From positions 52,623 to 116,622 of the forward strand of contig DASYZG010000125.1 of assembly GCA_035946575.1 (NCBI GenBank): a stretch of 64,000 nt of DNA. The letters are read 5' to 3'. Under the pieces are notes generated by a model. It saw nothing but the letters and a program-made list of their open reading frames with translations, made no database searches and was not told the origin of the DNA. The stretch is from Gp13-AA77 sp035946575. GTDB taxonomy: Bacteria > Acidobacteriota > Terriglobia > UBA7540. The position numbers and the translations under genes are program-made. Shown in pieces: positions 13,083 to 20,577 of this stretch (its first letter is position 1; every line of letters starts with the position of its first letter).

Positions 13083-14729
13083 ATGGCCGAAGAGAACGAA
13101 TCCAAGCTGAGTCGCAGGAGATTCCTGGGCGTGGCCCCGGCGGCGCTGGCCGCAGCGCGCGTCGCCGGCGTGTCTTTTCCCGCGCCCTCGCCTGAGCCCG
13201 CCGCCGCGCCGCCCGCCTCTGAACTCGACGAGATCTCAATCCGCGAACTGCAGGACGCAATGAAGTCCGGCAAATACACCGCCCGATCCATCGCTGAAAA
13301 ATACCTGGACCGGATCGCGAAGCTCGACCGCGCCGGGCACGGTCCGGGGGTAAACTCGGTGATCGAACTCAACCCGGACGCTCTTGCGATCGCCGGCCAG
13401 CTCGACCGGGAGCGCCGCGAGCGCGGGCCGCGCGGGCCGATGCACGGCATTCCGGTCCTGATCAAAGACAACATCGCCACGGCGGATCGCATGATGACCA
13501 CGGCGGGATCGCTGGCTCTGGTGGGATCGAAGCCGCCGCGCGATTCCTTTGTCGCGCGGCGCCTGCGCGAATCGGGCGCTGTGATTCTGGGCAAAACGAA
13601 CCTGAGCGAATGGGCCAATATCCGCTCCAGCCACTCCACCAGCGGCTGGAGCGGGCGCGGCGGGCTGACGCGAAATCCCTACGCTCTCGACCGCAACGCC
13701 TGCGGGTCGAGCTCTGGCTCTGGCGCCGCCGCCTCGGCAAACTTCTGCGCCGTGGCGGTGGGCACGGAAACCGACGGATCGGTCGTCTGTCCCTCCTCGG
13801 TGAACGGCATCGTGGGGATCAAACCCACCGTGGGACTCGTGAGCCGCAGCGGAATCATTCCCATCTCGCACACGCAAGACACGGCGGGGCCCATGGCGCG
13901 GACCGTGGAAGACGCTGCCATCCTGCTGGGCGCGCTTGCGGGCGTCGATCCGGATGACAGCGCCACCGCATCTCCCGAGCGCCGCGCGGATGAAGACTAC
14001 ACGCGCCACCTTGATGCCGCGGGTTTGAAGGGCGCGCGCATCGGTGTGGCGCGCAAGTTCTTCGGAATCGGCGAGGCCGTCGACAAGCTTATGGAGGATG
14101 CGCTCCAGGCGCTCAAAAGCCAGGGCGCAATCCTGGTGGATCCGGCCGATATCCCCAGCCTGGGGAAATTCGGCGAGTCCGAGTTCGAAGTGCTGCTTTA
14201 CGAGCTCAAGGCCGATCTCAACAAGTACCTGGCGGGGCTCGGGCCCGGCGCGCCCGTCCACACGCTCGCGGACGTCATCGCCTTCAACGAGAAGAATAGC
14301 GACCGGGAGATGCCCTACTTCGGCCAGGACACCTTCATTAAGGCGCAAGCCAAGGGGCCGCTCACGGACAAGGCGTATCTCGACGCCCTGGCCAACGACA
14401 TGAAGCAATCGCGCACTGAGGGAATCGACGCCGTGATGGACAAATTCCACCTTGACGCGCTGGTGGCGCCGACCTCGGGCCCGGCCTGGCTTACCGACCT
14501 GATCGACGGCGATCATGATTCCGGCGGAAGCTCGACGCCCGCGGCCGTGGCCGGATATCCGAACATCAACGTGCCGGCCGGGTTGGTCCGCGGCTTGCCA
14601 GTCGGCATTTCGTTTTTTGGCAGGGCGTACAGCGAGCCGGTGTTGATCCGGATCGCTTACGCATTTGAGCAGGCGACGCGCCTGCGGAGCGCACCCCGGT
14701 TCCTGCCCAGCATCAAGCTGCCGGTGTGA
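13083..14729 (+). CDS. Tat-exported amidase (amidase signature family)
   Basis: 548 residues. The N-terminus SRRRFLGVAPAALAAARVAG is a twin-arginine signal, so the enzyme is exported folded. The amidase-signature Ser-cisSer-Lys triad is visible: K128 in GIPVLIKDNI, the serine cluster S209-S211 in CGSSSGSGAA, and the nucleophile S233 in TETDGSVVCPSS. IPISHTQDTAGPMARTV is also typical of the family. Members hydrolyse C-N bonds of amides or peptides; GatA belongs to the same fold, but the export signal and lack of gatB/gatC exclude that role here. The substrate is unknown. It is followed by the yciI-like gene 26 bp later. Confidence 0.9.
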   Translation: MAEENESKLSRRRFLGVAPAALAAARVAGVSFPAPSPEPAAAPPASELDEISIRELQDAMKSGKYTARSIAEKYLDRIAKLDRAGHGPGVNSVIELNPDALAIAGQLDRERRERGPRGPMHGIPVLIKDNIATADRMMTTAGSLALVGSKPPRDSFVARRLRESGAVILGKTNLSEWANIRSSHSTSGWSGRGGLTRNPYALDRNACGSSSGSGAAASANFCAVAVGTETDGSVVCPSSVNGIVGIKPTVGLVSRSGIIPISHTQDTAGPMARTVEDAAILLGALAGVDPDDSATASPERRADEDYTRHLDAAGLKGARIGVARKFFGIGEAVDKLMEDALQALKSQGAILVDPADIPSLGKFGESEFEVLLYELKADLNKYLAGLGPGAPVHTLADVIAFNEKNSDREMPYFGQDTFIKAQAKGPLTDKAYLDALANDMKQSRTEGIDAVMDKFHLDALVAPTSGPAWLTDLIDGDHDSGGSSTPAAVAGYPNINVPAGLVRGLPVGISFFGRAYSEPVLIRIAYAFEQATRLRSAPRFLPSIKLPV

Positions 14730-14755
14730 AAAATTAGTGAGAGATTTATTGGCTC

Positions 14756-15073
14756 ATGAAATATTTTGCTGCTATACTGCGCCTGCTGGATCAGGAAAAG
14801 AACGTCGCGCTGCGGCCCCAGCACCTGGCTTTCCTGAAGGAGCATGAAGCGCAGGGCCGCATTTTCAGTCGCGGACCATTTGCAGACGGAAGCGGAGGGC
14901 TGGTAATCTATCAGGCTGCTTCCCTGGAGTCTGCGGCTGAACTGGCCAAGCGTGACCCTTACGTGGCGCAAGGCGCGCGGCGGCTGGAATTGCACGAGTG
15001 GCTGATGTGGCCCGCGCCGGATTCAAAGCAGACGCCCCGAATAATCAAAAAGATTTCTGCAAAAGGTACTTGA
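14756..15073 (+). CDS. YciI-like (YCII-related) protein
   Basis: 105 residues. The fold is a ferredoxin-like barrel of the YCII family: MKYFAAILRLLDQE at the start, RPQHLAFLKEHEAQGRIFSRGPFADGSGG in the middle (key residues H, G.I...GPF), and AAELAKRDPYV with the DP pair that forms the conserved His-Asp site in relatives. Small YciI proteins are of uncertain function, some being proposed lactonases or dioxygenase partners. The stop codon TGA overlaps the -35 box of the next gene's promoter. Confidence 0.8.
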   Translation: MKYFAAILRLLDQEKNVALRPQHLAFLKEHEAQGRIFSRGPFADGSGGLVIYQAASLESAAELAKRDPYVAQGARRLELHEWLMWPAPDSKQTPRIIKKISAKGT

Positions 15074-15099
15074 CAAGCACAATAGCTGAAACATAAAAT
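15070..15099 (+). promoter_or_regulatory. Strong sigma-70-like promoter of the FecR-like gene
   Basis: TTGACA (15070-15075), 18-bp spacer, TAAAAT (15094-15099). The leader to the ATG at 15180 is 75-80 nt long and contains AAAAAGGAG at 15161-15169 as ribosome-binding site. Confidence 0.6.
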
Positions 15100-15179
15100 A
15101 CGTGGGAACTTGGGGAAGGGGGCATCAAAGTTCGGGTGGAGCTTGCGAGTGCCCGATCTTCAAAAAGGAGAATACAAGC

Positions 15180-16058
15180 ATGGCAATGAAGAAAGACACA
15201 GTACGGACTCTGATCATGCTTCTCTTGTTAGGAGTGATGGCAGCAGCTCCGGTGTACGCCGGTTCGGCGGTAATCGGTTCTGTCGCGGGAAGCTTGAATG
15301 CCACGGTGGGCGGTCAGGCACTGGCGCCGAACACGGTGATCTTCAGTGGTGACAGTCTCCAAGTGAAAGACGGAGCGGCAGTGGTCGCGCTCGATAACGG
15401 CAACCGCATGGCTTTCGGCCGGGAAACCGAGGCCTCGTTCCTGCGCGAGTCCAATGCCGTTGAAGTTCTTCTGGGACACGGCAATGTTTCCATGTACCAG
15501 GCGGACGGTCGAACGGGACTGGCCGTGAAGGCTGGCGAATACGAAATCGCGCCGGCATCGGGATACAAGACGTTGGGCGAAGTGGCTATGCTGAATGGCG
15601 TGGTCACCGTCACGTCGAAAGAGGGCGCGCTGAAGGTCGCTGGCGAGGGCCGCACGGTGCAGGTGGCCCAAGGGAAGACCGTTACCCTGACCACGACGAC
15701 TTCGCGCACGCCTGCCCCGCAAACCGGCGGTTCTCAGAAACTGAGCAGCAACACGGACGAGTTGCTGGACGTGGGCGCGCTGGCAGCGGGCGTAGTGGCC
15801 GCCATTCTGGCCGGGATCAGCATCTCCCGGGCGAATGACGCCAAGACTGCCGCCGACAACGCAACCTCTGCCGCCGACTCCGCCGCCGCCGCTGCAAACT
15901 CAGCGGTAACGGCTGCCGGTAATGCAACTTCAGCGGCCACGAGCGCTGCCAATAACGCCAATCTGGCCGGGTGCGCGCTGAACCAGTTCAACTTTGAGGT
16001 GTTCGGCACCACTTATCCCAGCCCGTATCTGCCGCCCTCTGGCTTCAGCTGCCCGTAG
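15180..16058 (+). CDS. Exported FecR-like protein with alanine-rich coiled tail
   Basis: 292 residues from ATG 15180 behind AAAAAGGAG. A signal peptide (to about residue 28, ...APVYA) is followed by a FecR-like beta domain (VIGSVAGSLNATVGGQAL, VIFSGDSLQVKDGAAVVAL, GRETEASFLRES) that ends near residue 180. A Thr/Ser linker and a hydrophobic segment (VGALAAGVVAAILAGISIS, about 198-216) come next. After that lies a highly regular stretch of small residues (A, S, N, D; about 222-265) with heptad-like spacing as in Lpp-type coils, and a short tail ending in Cys. The hydrophobic segment could anchor it in the inner membrane. No sigma/anti-sigma partner is adjacent, so a FecR signalling role is not supported. 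Confidence 0.75.
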   Translation: MAMKKDTVRTLIMLLLLGVMAAAPVYAGSAVIGSVAGSLNATVGGQALAPNTVIFSGDSLQVKDGAAVVALDNGNRMAFGRETEASFLRESNAVEVLLGHGNVSMYQADGRTGLAVKAGEYEIAPASGYKTLGEVAMLNGVVTVTSKEGALKVAGEGRTVQVAQGKTVTLTTTTSRTPAPQTGGSQKLSSNTDELLDVGALAAGVVAAILAGISISRANDAKTAADNATSAADSAAAAANSAVTAAGNATSAATSAANNANLAGCALNQFNFEVFGTTYPSPYLPPSGFSCP

Positions 16059-16147
16059 GTTCCGGCTTTTACGGTCGAACAAGACAACGCCGAACGCGGA
16101 GGGAGCTTTCTTCCCCGGCGGCAATTTGGCTTCTGAGTGAGTCCGTG

Positions 16148-16201
16148 CGGAGCGGGGTCAGCCATTAACCGGAGTGACCCTGCTCCGTCCTTTTTCTTTT
16201 T
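16148..16201 (+). terminator. Rho-independent terminator after the FecR-like gene
   Basis: CGGAGCGGGGTCA (16148-16160) pairs with TGACCCTGCTCCG (16175-16187), one mismatch in 13 bp, followed by a T-rich tract TCCTTTTTCTTTTT (16188-16201). Confidence 0.85.
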
Positions 16202-16285
16202 GCGTTCTGATCTCTTGGCTTGTGTAAATGAAGTGAGGTTTCGGGCCGTGCGTTGGGTCGCGAGGGCCAACCCGCTCGGAGAGGT

Positions 16286-17578
16286 TCAGTCCGCAGTAAC
16301 TCGTTGAATCCGCGCCCCCACCTGCTTCAGTTTGTCCTCAATCCGCTCATAGCCGCGGTCAATGTGGTAAACGCGGTCGATCACACTCTCTCCCTCGGCG
16401 GCCAGCGCCGCCAGGACCAGTGACGCGCTGGCTCGAAGGTCAGAAGCCTGAACCTTGGCGCCGCTCAGCACCGTCGGTCCCCGCACCACGGCCCGCCGCC
16501 CGTCAACGGTAATATCAGCGCCCATGCGCGCCAGTTCAAGCGCGTGCAGGTATCGATTCTCAAAAATCGTTTCCGTGATCACCGAGGAGCCCTCAGACTG
16601 AGTCGCGAGCGCCATGTATTGGGCCTGCATGTCGGTGGGAAAGCCAGGATACTCCTGGGTTGTGACGTCGGCGGCGCGGAGGGCCTGGTTTCCCCGAACT
16701 TCAATCGCCTGCACTCCGGCCGGGCCGCGCGCCTTCGTCGTGGTGCGAACCTCCACGCCTGCTTCTTCCAGCTTCGCCATGACCGCGGTCAGGTGGCGCG
16801 GTTCCACGCCGTCCAGGATCAAGTGGCCGCGCGTTACCGCCGCCGCGGCAAGGAATGTTCCGGTCTCGATCCGATCGGGAATGATGCGGTGCTCGGCTCC
16901 ATCCAGGCGGCCGGCGCCGCGGATGCGGATGGTAGGCGTGCCGGCGCCCGTGATCTCGGAGCCCATCTTATTCAGCAGCGCCGCCAGGTCCTCGATCTCA
17001 GGCTCGAGCGCCGCGTTCTCCAGCACGGTTACACCGTCGGCGAGGGTCGCAGCCATCATCAGGTTCTCGGTTCCCGTGACTGTAATGGTATCGAAATGGA
17101 AGACGTCGCCCTTGAGGCGCTCGGCGCGAGCCTCTACGTAGCCGTGTTCGATGGTCACTTTCGCGCCCAGTTTCTCGAGGCCCTTGAGGTGGAGATTGAT
17201 CGGCCGCGCGCCGATGGCGCAGCCGCCGGGAAGTGACACACGGGCATGTCCGAAGCGTGCCAGCAGGGGTCCGAGCACGAGCACCGAGGCGCGCATCTGC
17301 TTGACGAGTTCGTAAGGCGCGGTAGGATCGGGAATCTTCCGCGCTTGAACCACCAGACGATTCCCTTGCTTCTCGCCCTTTATCGACGAATCTGCGCCCA
17401 TTTCGTCCAGAAGACTGCGCATGGTCAGAATGTCGCGCACGCGAGGGATATTGCGCAGGACCACGCGCTTGCCGGTCAGCAGCGCCGCGGCCATGGCCGG
17501 GAGAGCGGCGTTTTTCGCGCCGCCGATCGTCACCCGGCCCTCCAGGGGCCTTCCGCCTTCGATTCGAAACTTGTCCAT
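16286..17578 (-). CDS. murA: UDP-N-acetylglucosamine 1-carboxyvinyltransferase MurA
   Basis: Catalyses enolpyruvyl transfer from PEP to UDP-GlcNAc, the first committed step of peptidoglycan synthesis, in the cytoplasm. The 430-residue protein has the full EPSP-synthase-like fold. KNAALPAMAAALL is near the N-terminus (K22 N23), the active-site cysteine is C120 in SLPGGCAIGARPINLHL, and AAVTRG, EYPGFPTDMQAQ and DRVYHIDRGYERIE occur in the usual order. Because Cys rather than Asp is present, the enzyme should be sensitive to fosfomycin. It lies 18 bp downstream of murQ on the same strand, linking cell-wall synthesis and MurNAc recycling in one transcription unit. Confidence 0.96.
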   Translation of the reverse strand: MDKFRIEGGRPLEGRVTIGGAKNAALPAMAAALLTGKRVVLRNIPRVRDILTMRSLLDEMGADSSIKGEKQGNRLVVQARKIPDPTAPYELVKQMRASVLVLGPLLARFGHARVSLPGGCAIGARPINLHLKGLEKLGAKVTIEHGYVEARAERLKGDVFHFDTITVTGTENLMMAATLADGVTVLENAALEPEIEDLAALLNKMGSEITGAGTPTIRIRGAGRLDGAEHRIIPDRIETGTFLAAAAVTRGHLILDGVEPRHLTAVMAKLEEAGVEVRTTTKARGPAGVQAIEVRGNQALRAADVTTQEYPGFPTDMQAQYMALATQSEGSSVITETIFENRYLHALELARMGADITVDGRRAVVRGPTVLSGAKVQASDLRASASLVLAALAAEGESVIDRVYHIDRGYERIEDKLKQVGARIQRVTAD

Positions 17579-17596
17579 GGGCTGGGAGCGAAACGC

Positions 17597-18547
17597 CTAA
17601 CGTGCTTTCAGTGCGCGCCGCAACACCGCGCTCGTACTGGGGTCCGACTTCAGCAAGGCCGCCGCTTTCTCGCCACTCACTCTCCTGGCAAGCATCAGCA
17701 TCGCGACCGGCAGGCTCATGCCGGAAGCCTCAAGGGCCTTCCGGGCCCGCGCCGCGGTTGCGCCCGTGTTCTCTATCAGAATACTCTCGGCGCGCCTCCG
17801 CAGCTTGGCGTTTGTGAGCTGTACCTGAATCATGAGATTCGAGAAGACGCGGCCGAGACGCACCATGGTGGCCGTCGAGATCATGTTGAGCACCAGCTTC
17901 TGTGCGGTCCCGGCCTTCAGGCGTGTGGATCCGGCGATGACTTCCGCACCGACGACAGGCGCGACAATGACCGTCGCCAACCTGCTCGCCTCGGCTTCGG
18001 GGTTTGCCGTCAGAAGAACAGTGCCTGCCCGCATCCGCCGCGCATGACGCAGTCCGCCGATCACATAGGGTGTGCGCCCGCTGGCCGAGATGCCCACCAG
18101 AACATCGCCGCGGCTGAATCGGATTCTCCTGAGGTCGCGCTCACCGAGCGCAGGATCATCTTCAGAGATCTCCGACGGCCGGAACATCGAGCCGGGAGCG
18201 CCGGCCATCACGGCGACGACCTGCTCGGTTCCGAAAGTGGGAATGCATTCGGCAGCGTCCAGCACGCCGAGTCGTCCGCTGGTGCCGGCGCCGAGGTACA
18301 CCAGCCGTCCGCCCCTGGCGAGCCCGGCCACTGCCATATCGACGGCGCGAGCGATCTGCGGGATGACCTTCTGCACGGCTCGCGCAACCCTGGCGTCTTC
18401 ACGGTTGATGATGCGCAGGACTTCGAGGGTGGATTTGGTATCGAGCGCGGCAGAATGCGGATTGCGGCGTTCAGTGATGCGCGCGTCGATGCTGTGGTGT
18501 GCGGATGACGACATCGGACGAGAGGTTGCGCCCGGATCTCCGGTCAC
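17597..18547 (-). CDS. murQ: N-acetylmuramic acid 6-phosphate etherase MurQ
   Basis: Cleaves the lactyl ether of MurNAc-6-phosphate to give GlcNAc-6-phosphate and D-lactate. 316 residues with a SIS (sugar isomerase) domain: ITERRNPHSAALD near the start, RGGRLVYLGAGTSGRLGVLDAAE (key GAGTSGRLGVLDA), GISASGRTPYV and KLVLNMISTATMVRLGRVFSNLMIQV (key NM.ST..M...G). A C-terminal helical region ends the protein. The start is GTG at 18547, one base after the symporter stop codon; ATG at 18514 is also possible. The gene is tightly packed behind the symporter and before murA, as expected of a salvage operon. The MurNAc kinase that would supply its substrate is not in the window. Confidence 0.95.
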   Translation of the reverse strand: MTGDPGATSRPMSSSAHHSIDARITERRNPHSAALDTKSTLEVLRIINREDARVARAVQKVIPQIARAVDMAVAGLARGGRLVYLGAGTSGRLGVLDAAECIPTFGTEQVVAVMAGAPGSMFRPSEISEDDPALGERDLRRIRFSRGDVLVGISASGRTPYVIGGLRHARRMRAGTVLLTANPEAEASRLATVIVAPVVGAEVIAGSTRLKAGTAQKLVLNMISTATMVRLGRVFSNLMIQVQLTNAKLRRRAESILIENTGATAARARKALEASGMSLPVAMLMLARRVSGEKAAALLKSDPSTSAVLRRALKAR

Positions 18548-18548
18548 C

Positions 18549-20429
18549 TCACTGCGACAGCGTCTCCCAGCCGCGCCGCGACAGGTCGCGATAAATCAGG
18601 TAGCCTGAAATCACGGCAATGGCGAGGAAGGTGAGTCCCAGGCCGACGCTTCCGAAGATAATCTTGCCGAATCCGAACAGCGTCAAGTAGACCATCAGGC
18701 AGCCCAGCAGCCAGTCCATCAGATTGTACCAACCGTCGCCGCTCGCCCGGACCTCGGGCGCGAGCTTTGCCACCGGCTTCCAGCCTGCCACGCTTGGGTG
18801 CACGCGCTTATAGAACTCCACCAGCTTCCATTCCGGCTCCGCGCTGGTGAGGAAAGTGACGGCAACCCAGACGACAGTGGTGACAGCCACCGTAAAGAAA
18901 ATGCTCTTGGCAAATACCTCGGGCGAATTGCCGGAAAAGGCAATCAGCATGCGCCCGCCGAACCTGACGTGCGTCAGCACGGTGACCACGATCGCCGCAG
19001 TCATCGCCGAAACCTCGGACCAGGCGTTGATCCGCCACCAGTACCAGCGCAGCAGGTAGACCGCCCCGGTACCAGCGCCGACGCCGAGCAGAAGTTCCCA
19101 GGCGCCGCCGATCGAGGTCATGAAGAGCGATACGGTTGCGCCCAGGATTGCCAGGAACGCAGTGGCCAGCTTCGACGCATTGACGTAATGTTTCTCTGCG
19201 GCGTTCCTGTTAACGAATCGACGATAGAAGTCGTTCACGAGGTACGATGAACCCCAGTTGAGCTGCGTCGCGATCGTCGACATATAGGCGGCGGCGAACG
19301 CCGCCAGCATCAACCCGCTCCAGGCGTGCGGCAGGTAGTCCACCCAGACCTTGATGAAGCCGACCTCCTTGTCCTTCAGGTTGGGATAGAGGACCACGGA
19401 GGCGAGCGCAGTCAGAATCCAGGGCCACGGCCGCAAAGCGTAGTGCGCGATATTGAACCAGAGCGTGGCGCCGAGCGAATTCTTCTCGTCTTTAGCGCTG
19501 AAGATGCGTTGCGCCACGTAGCCGCCGCCGCCCGGTTCGGCGCCGGGATACCAGTTCGCCCACCACTGTACCGCAAGGTAAAGACAGAAGGTCAAGATCG
19601 GCATCCATGCCGAATTGAGGTCAGGCACGAAGTCAAGAATCGATCCCTTGCCGCCGGTGGCGGCCTGACGGTCGGCGTCCACGACAGCGAGTTTCGCCAG
19701 CATGCCCGACATACCACCCGCCGCTTCCACGCCGTAGTAGGCCAGCACGATAACCATCGACATCTTCAGTGTGAACTGCACCAGGTCGGTCCAGAGCACT
19801 CCCCACAGTCCCGAAATGAAAGTGTAAAAGCTGGTGAGCGCTATGATGCCGAAGATGACCAGGAGGGCCCACGCCTTCGTTGTATCCACCTGGGCGTGTG
19901 TCAAGGTGCTGAGTCCCGACGACAGGCCGAGGAACCGGTCCAGATGTGTGAACCACCCCGGCGACGGAATCACCGTGGAGACAATCTTCTCCATGGCCAG
20001 ATTGACCCAGCCCACAATGAGGCAGTTCATGAGCAGGCCGAAATACAGCGCCCGGAATCCCCGCAGAAATGCCGCGGGCTTGCCGGCGTAGCGCAACTCG
20101 ACCAGTTCCACGTCGGTGACCACTTCGGCACGGCGCCACAAGCGCGCAAAGAAGAACACCGTCATCATGCCGCTCAGCAGGAAGCTCCACCAGATCCAGT
20201 TGCCGGCGATCCCTTGATTCGCCACAAAACCGGTGACCACCAGCGGTGTGTCGGCGGCAAAAGTCGTGGCCACCATCGATGTGCCCGCCAGCCACCAGCT
20301 CACCTCGCGGCCCGAAATGAAAAACTCACTGGTGTTGGTGCTCGCTCTGCGCCGGTAGTAAAGCCCGATGAGGAGGTTCAGAAGGAAGTAGGCGGCGACC
20401 ACCAGCCAGTCAACGGGTGTGATTTTCAT
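18549..20429 (-). CDS. Sodium:solute symporter (SSS family), candidate MurNAc importer
   Basis: 626 residues with about 13-14 hydrophobic membrane segments. SSS hallmarks: the first helix DWLVVAAYFLLNLLIGLYY, then EFFISGREVSWWLAGTSMVATTFAADTPL (key residues F.SGR..SWW, A..F.AD.P), and MLAAFAAAYMSTIATQLNWGSSYLVND containing the S.I.T..N...S core of helix 8. Substrate is inferred from context: the stop codon is one base before murQ, and NamZ is encoded divergently 148 bp away. Similar SSS-like transporters accompany sugar-acid and amino-sugar catabolism genes. A gene cluster with a transporter, a kinase and MurQ is known for MurNAc uptake in Tannerella forsythia. Direct evidence for MurNAc is lacking. 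Confidence 0.85.
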   Translation of the reverse strand: MKITPVDWLVVAAYFLLNLLIGLYYRRRASTNTSEFFISGREVSWWLAGTSMVATTFAADTPLVVTGFVANQGIAGNWIWWSFLLSGMMTVFFFARLWRRAEVVTDVELVELRYAGKPAAFLRGFRALYFGLLMNCLIVGWVNLAMEKIVSTVIPSPGWFTHLDRFLGLSSGLSTLTHAQVDTTKAWALLVIFGIIALTSFYTFISGLWGVLWTDLVQFTLKMSMVIVLAYYGVEAAGGMSGMLAKLAVVDADRQAATGGKGSILDFVPDLNSAWMPILTFCLYLAVQWWANWYPGAEPGGGGYVAQRIFSAKDEKNSLGATLWFNIAHYALRPWPWILTALASVVLYPNLKDKEVGFIKVWVDYLPHAWSGLMLAAFAAAYMSTIATQLNWGSSYLVNDFYRRFVNRNAAEKHYVNASKLATAFLAILGATVSLFMTSIGGAWELLLGVGAGTGAVYLLRWYWWRINAWSEVSAMTAAIVVTVLTHVRFGGRMLIAFSGNSPEVFAKSIFFTVAVTTVVWVAVTFLTSAEPEWKLVEFYKRVHPSVAGWKPVAKLAPEVRASGDGWYNLMDWLLGCLMVYLTLFGFGKIIFGSVGLGLTFLAIAVISGYLIYRDLSRRGWETLSQ

Positions 20430-20577
20430 TGCGCGATGAGGACTTCCCTTCGGATAGACTTGAGAATTGTCTCAGGCTTCCGCGGCGCATCTCGCTTGAG
20501 GCCCGAAGGCGCGAGTATATAGCAAAACGCGCTTCCGCAAAGGCGAAACCTTCTGCGGTGCGGGAGGAAATCAAAGG

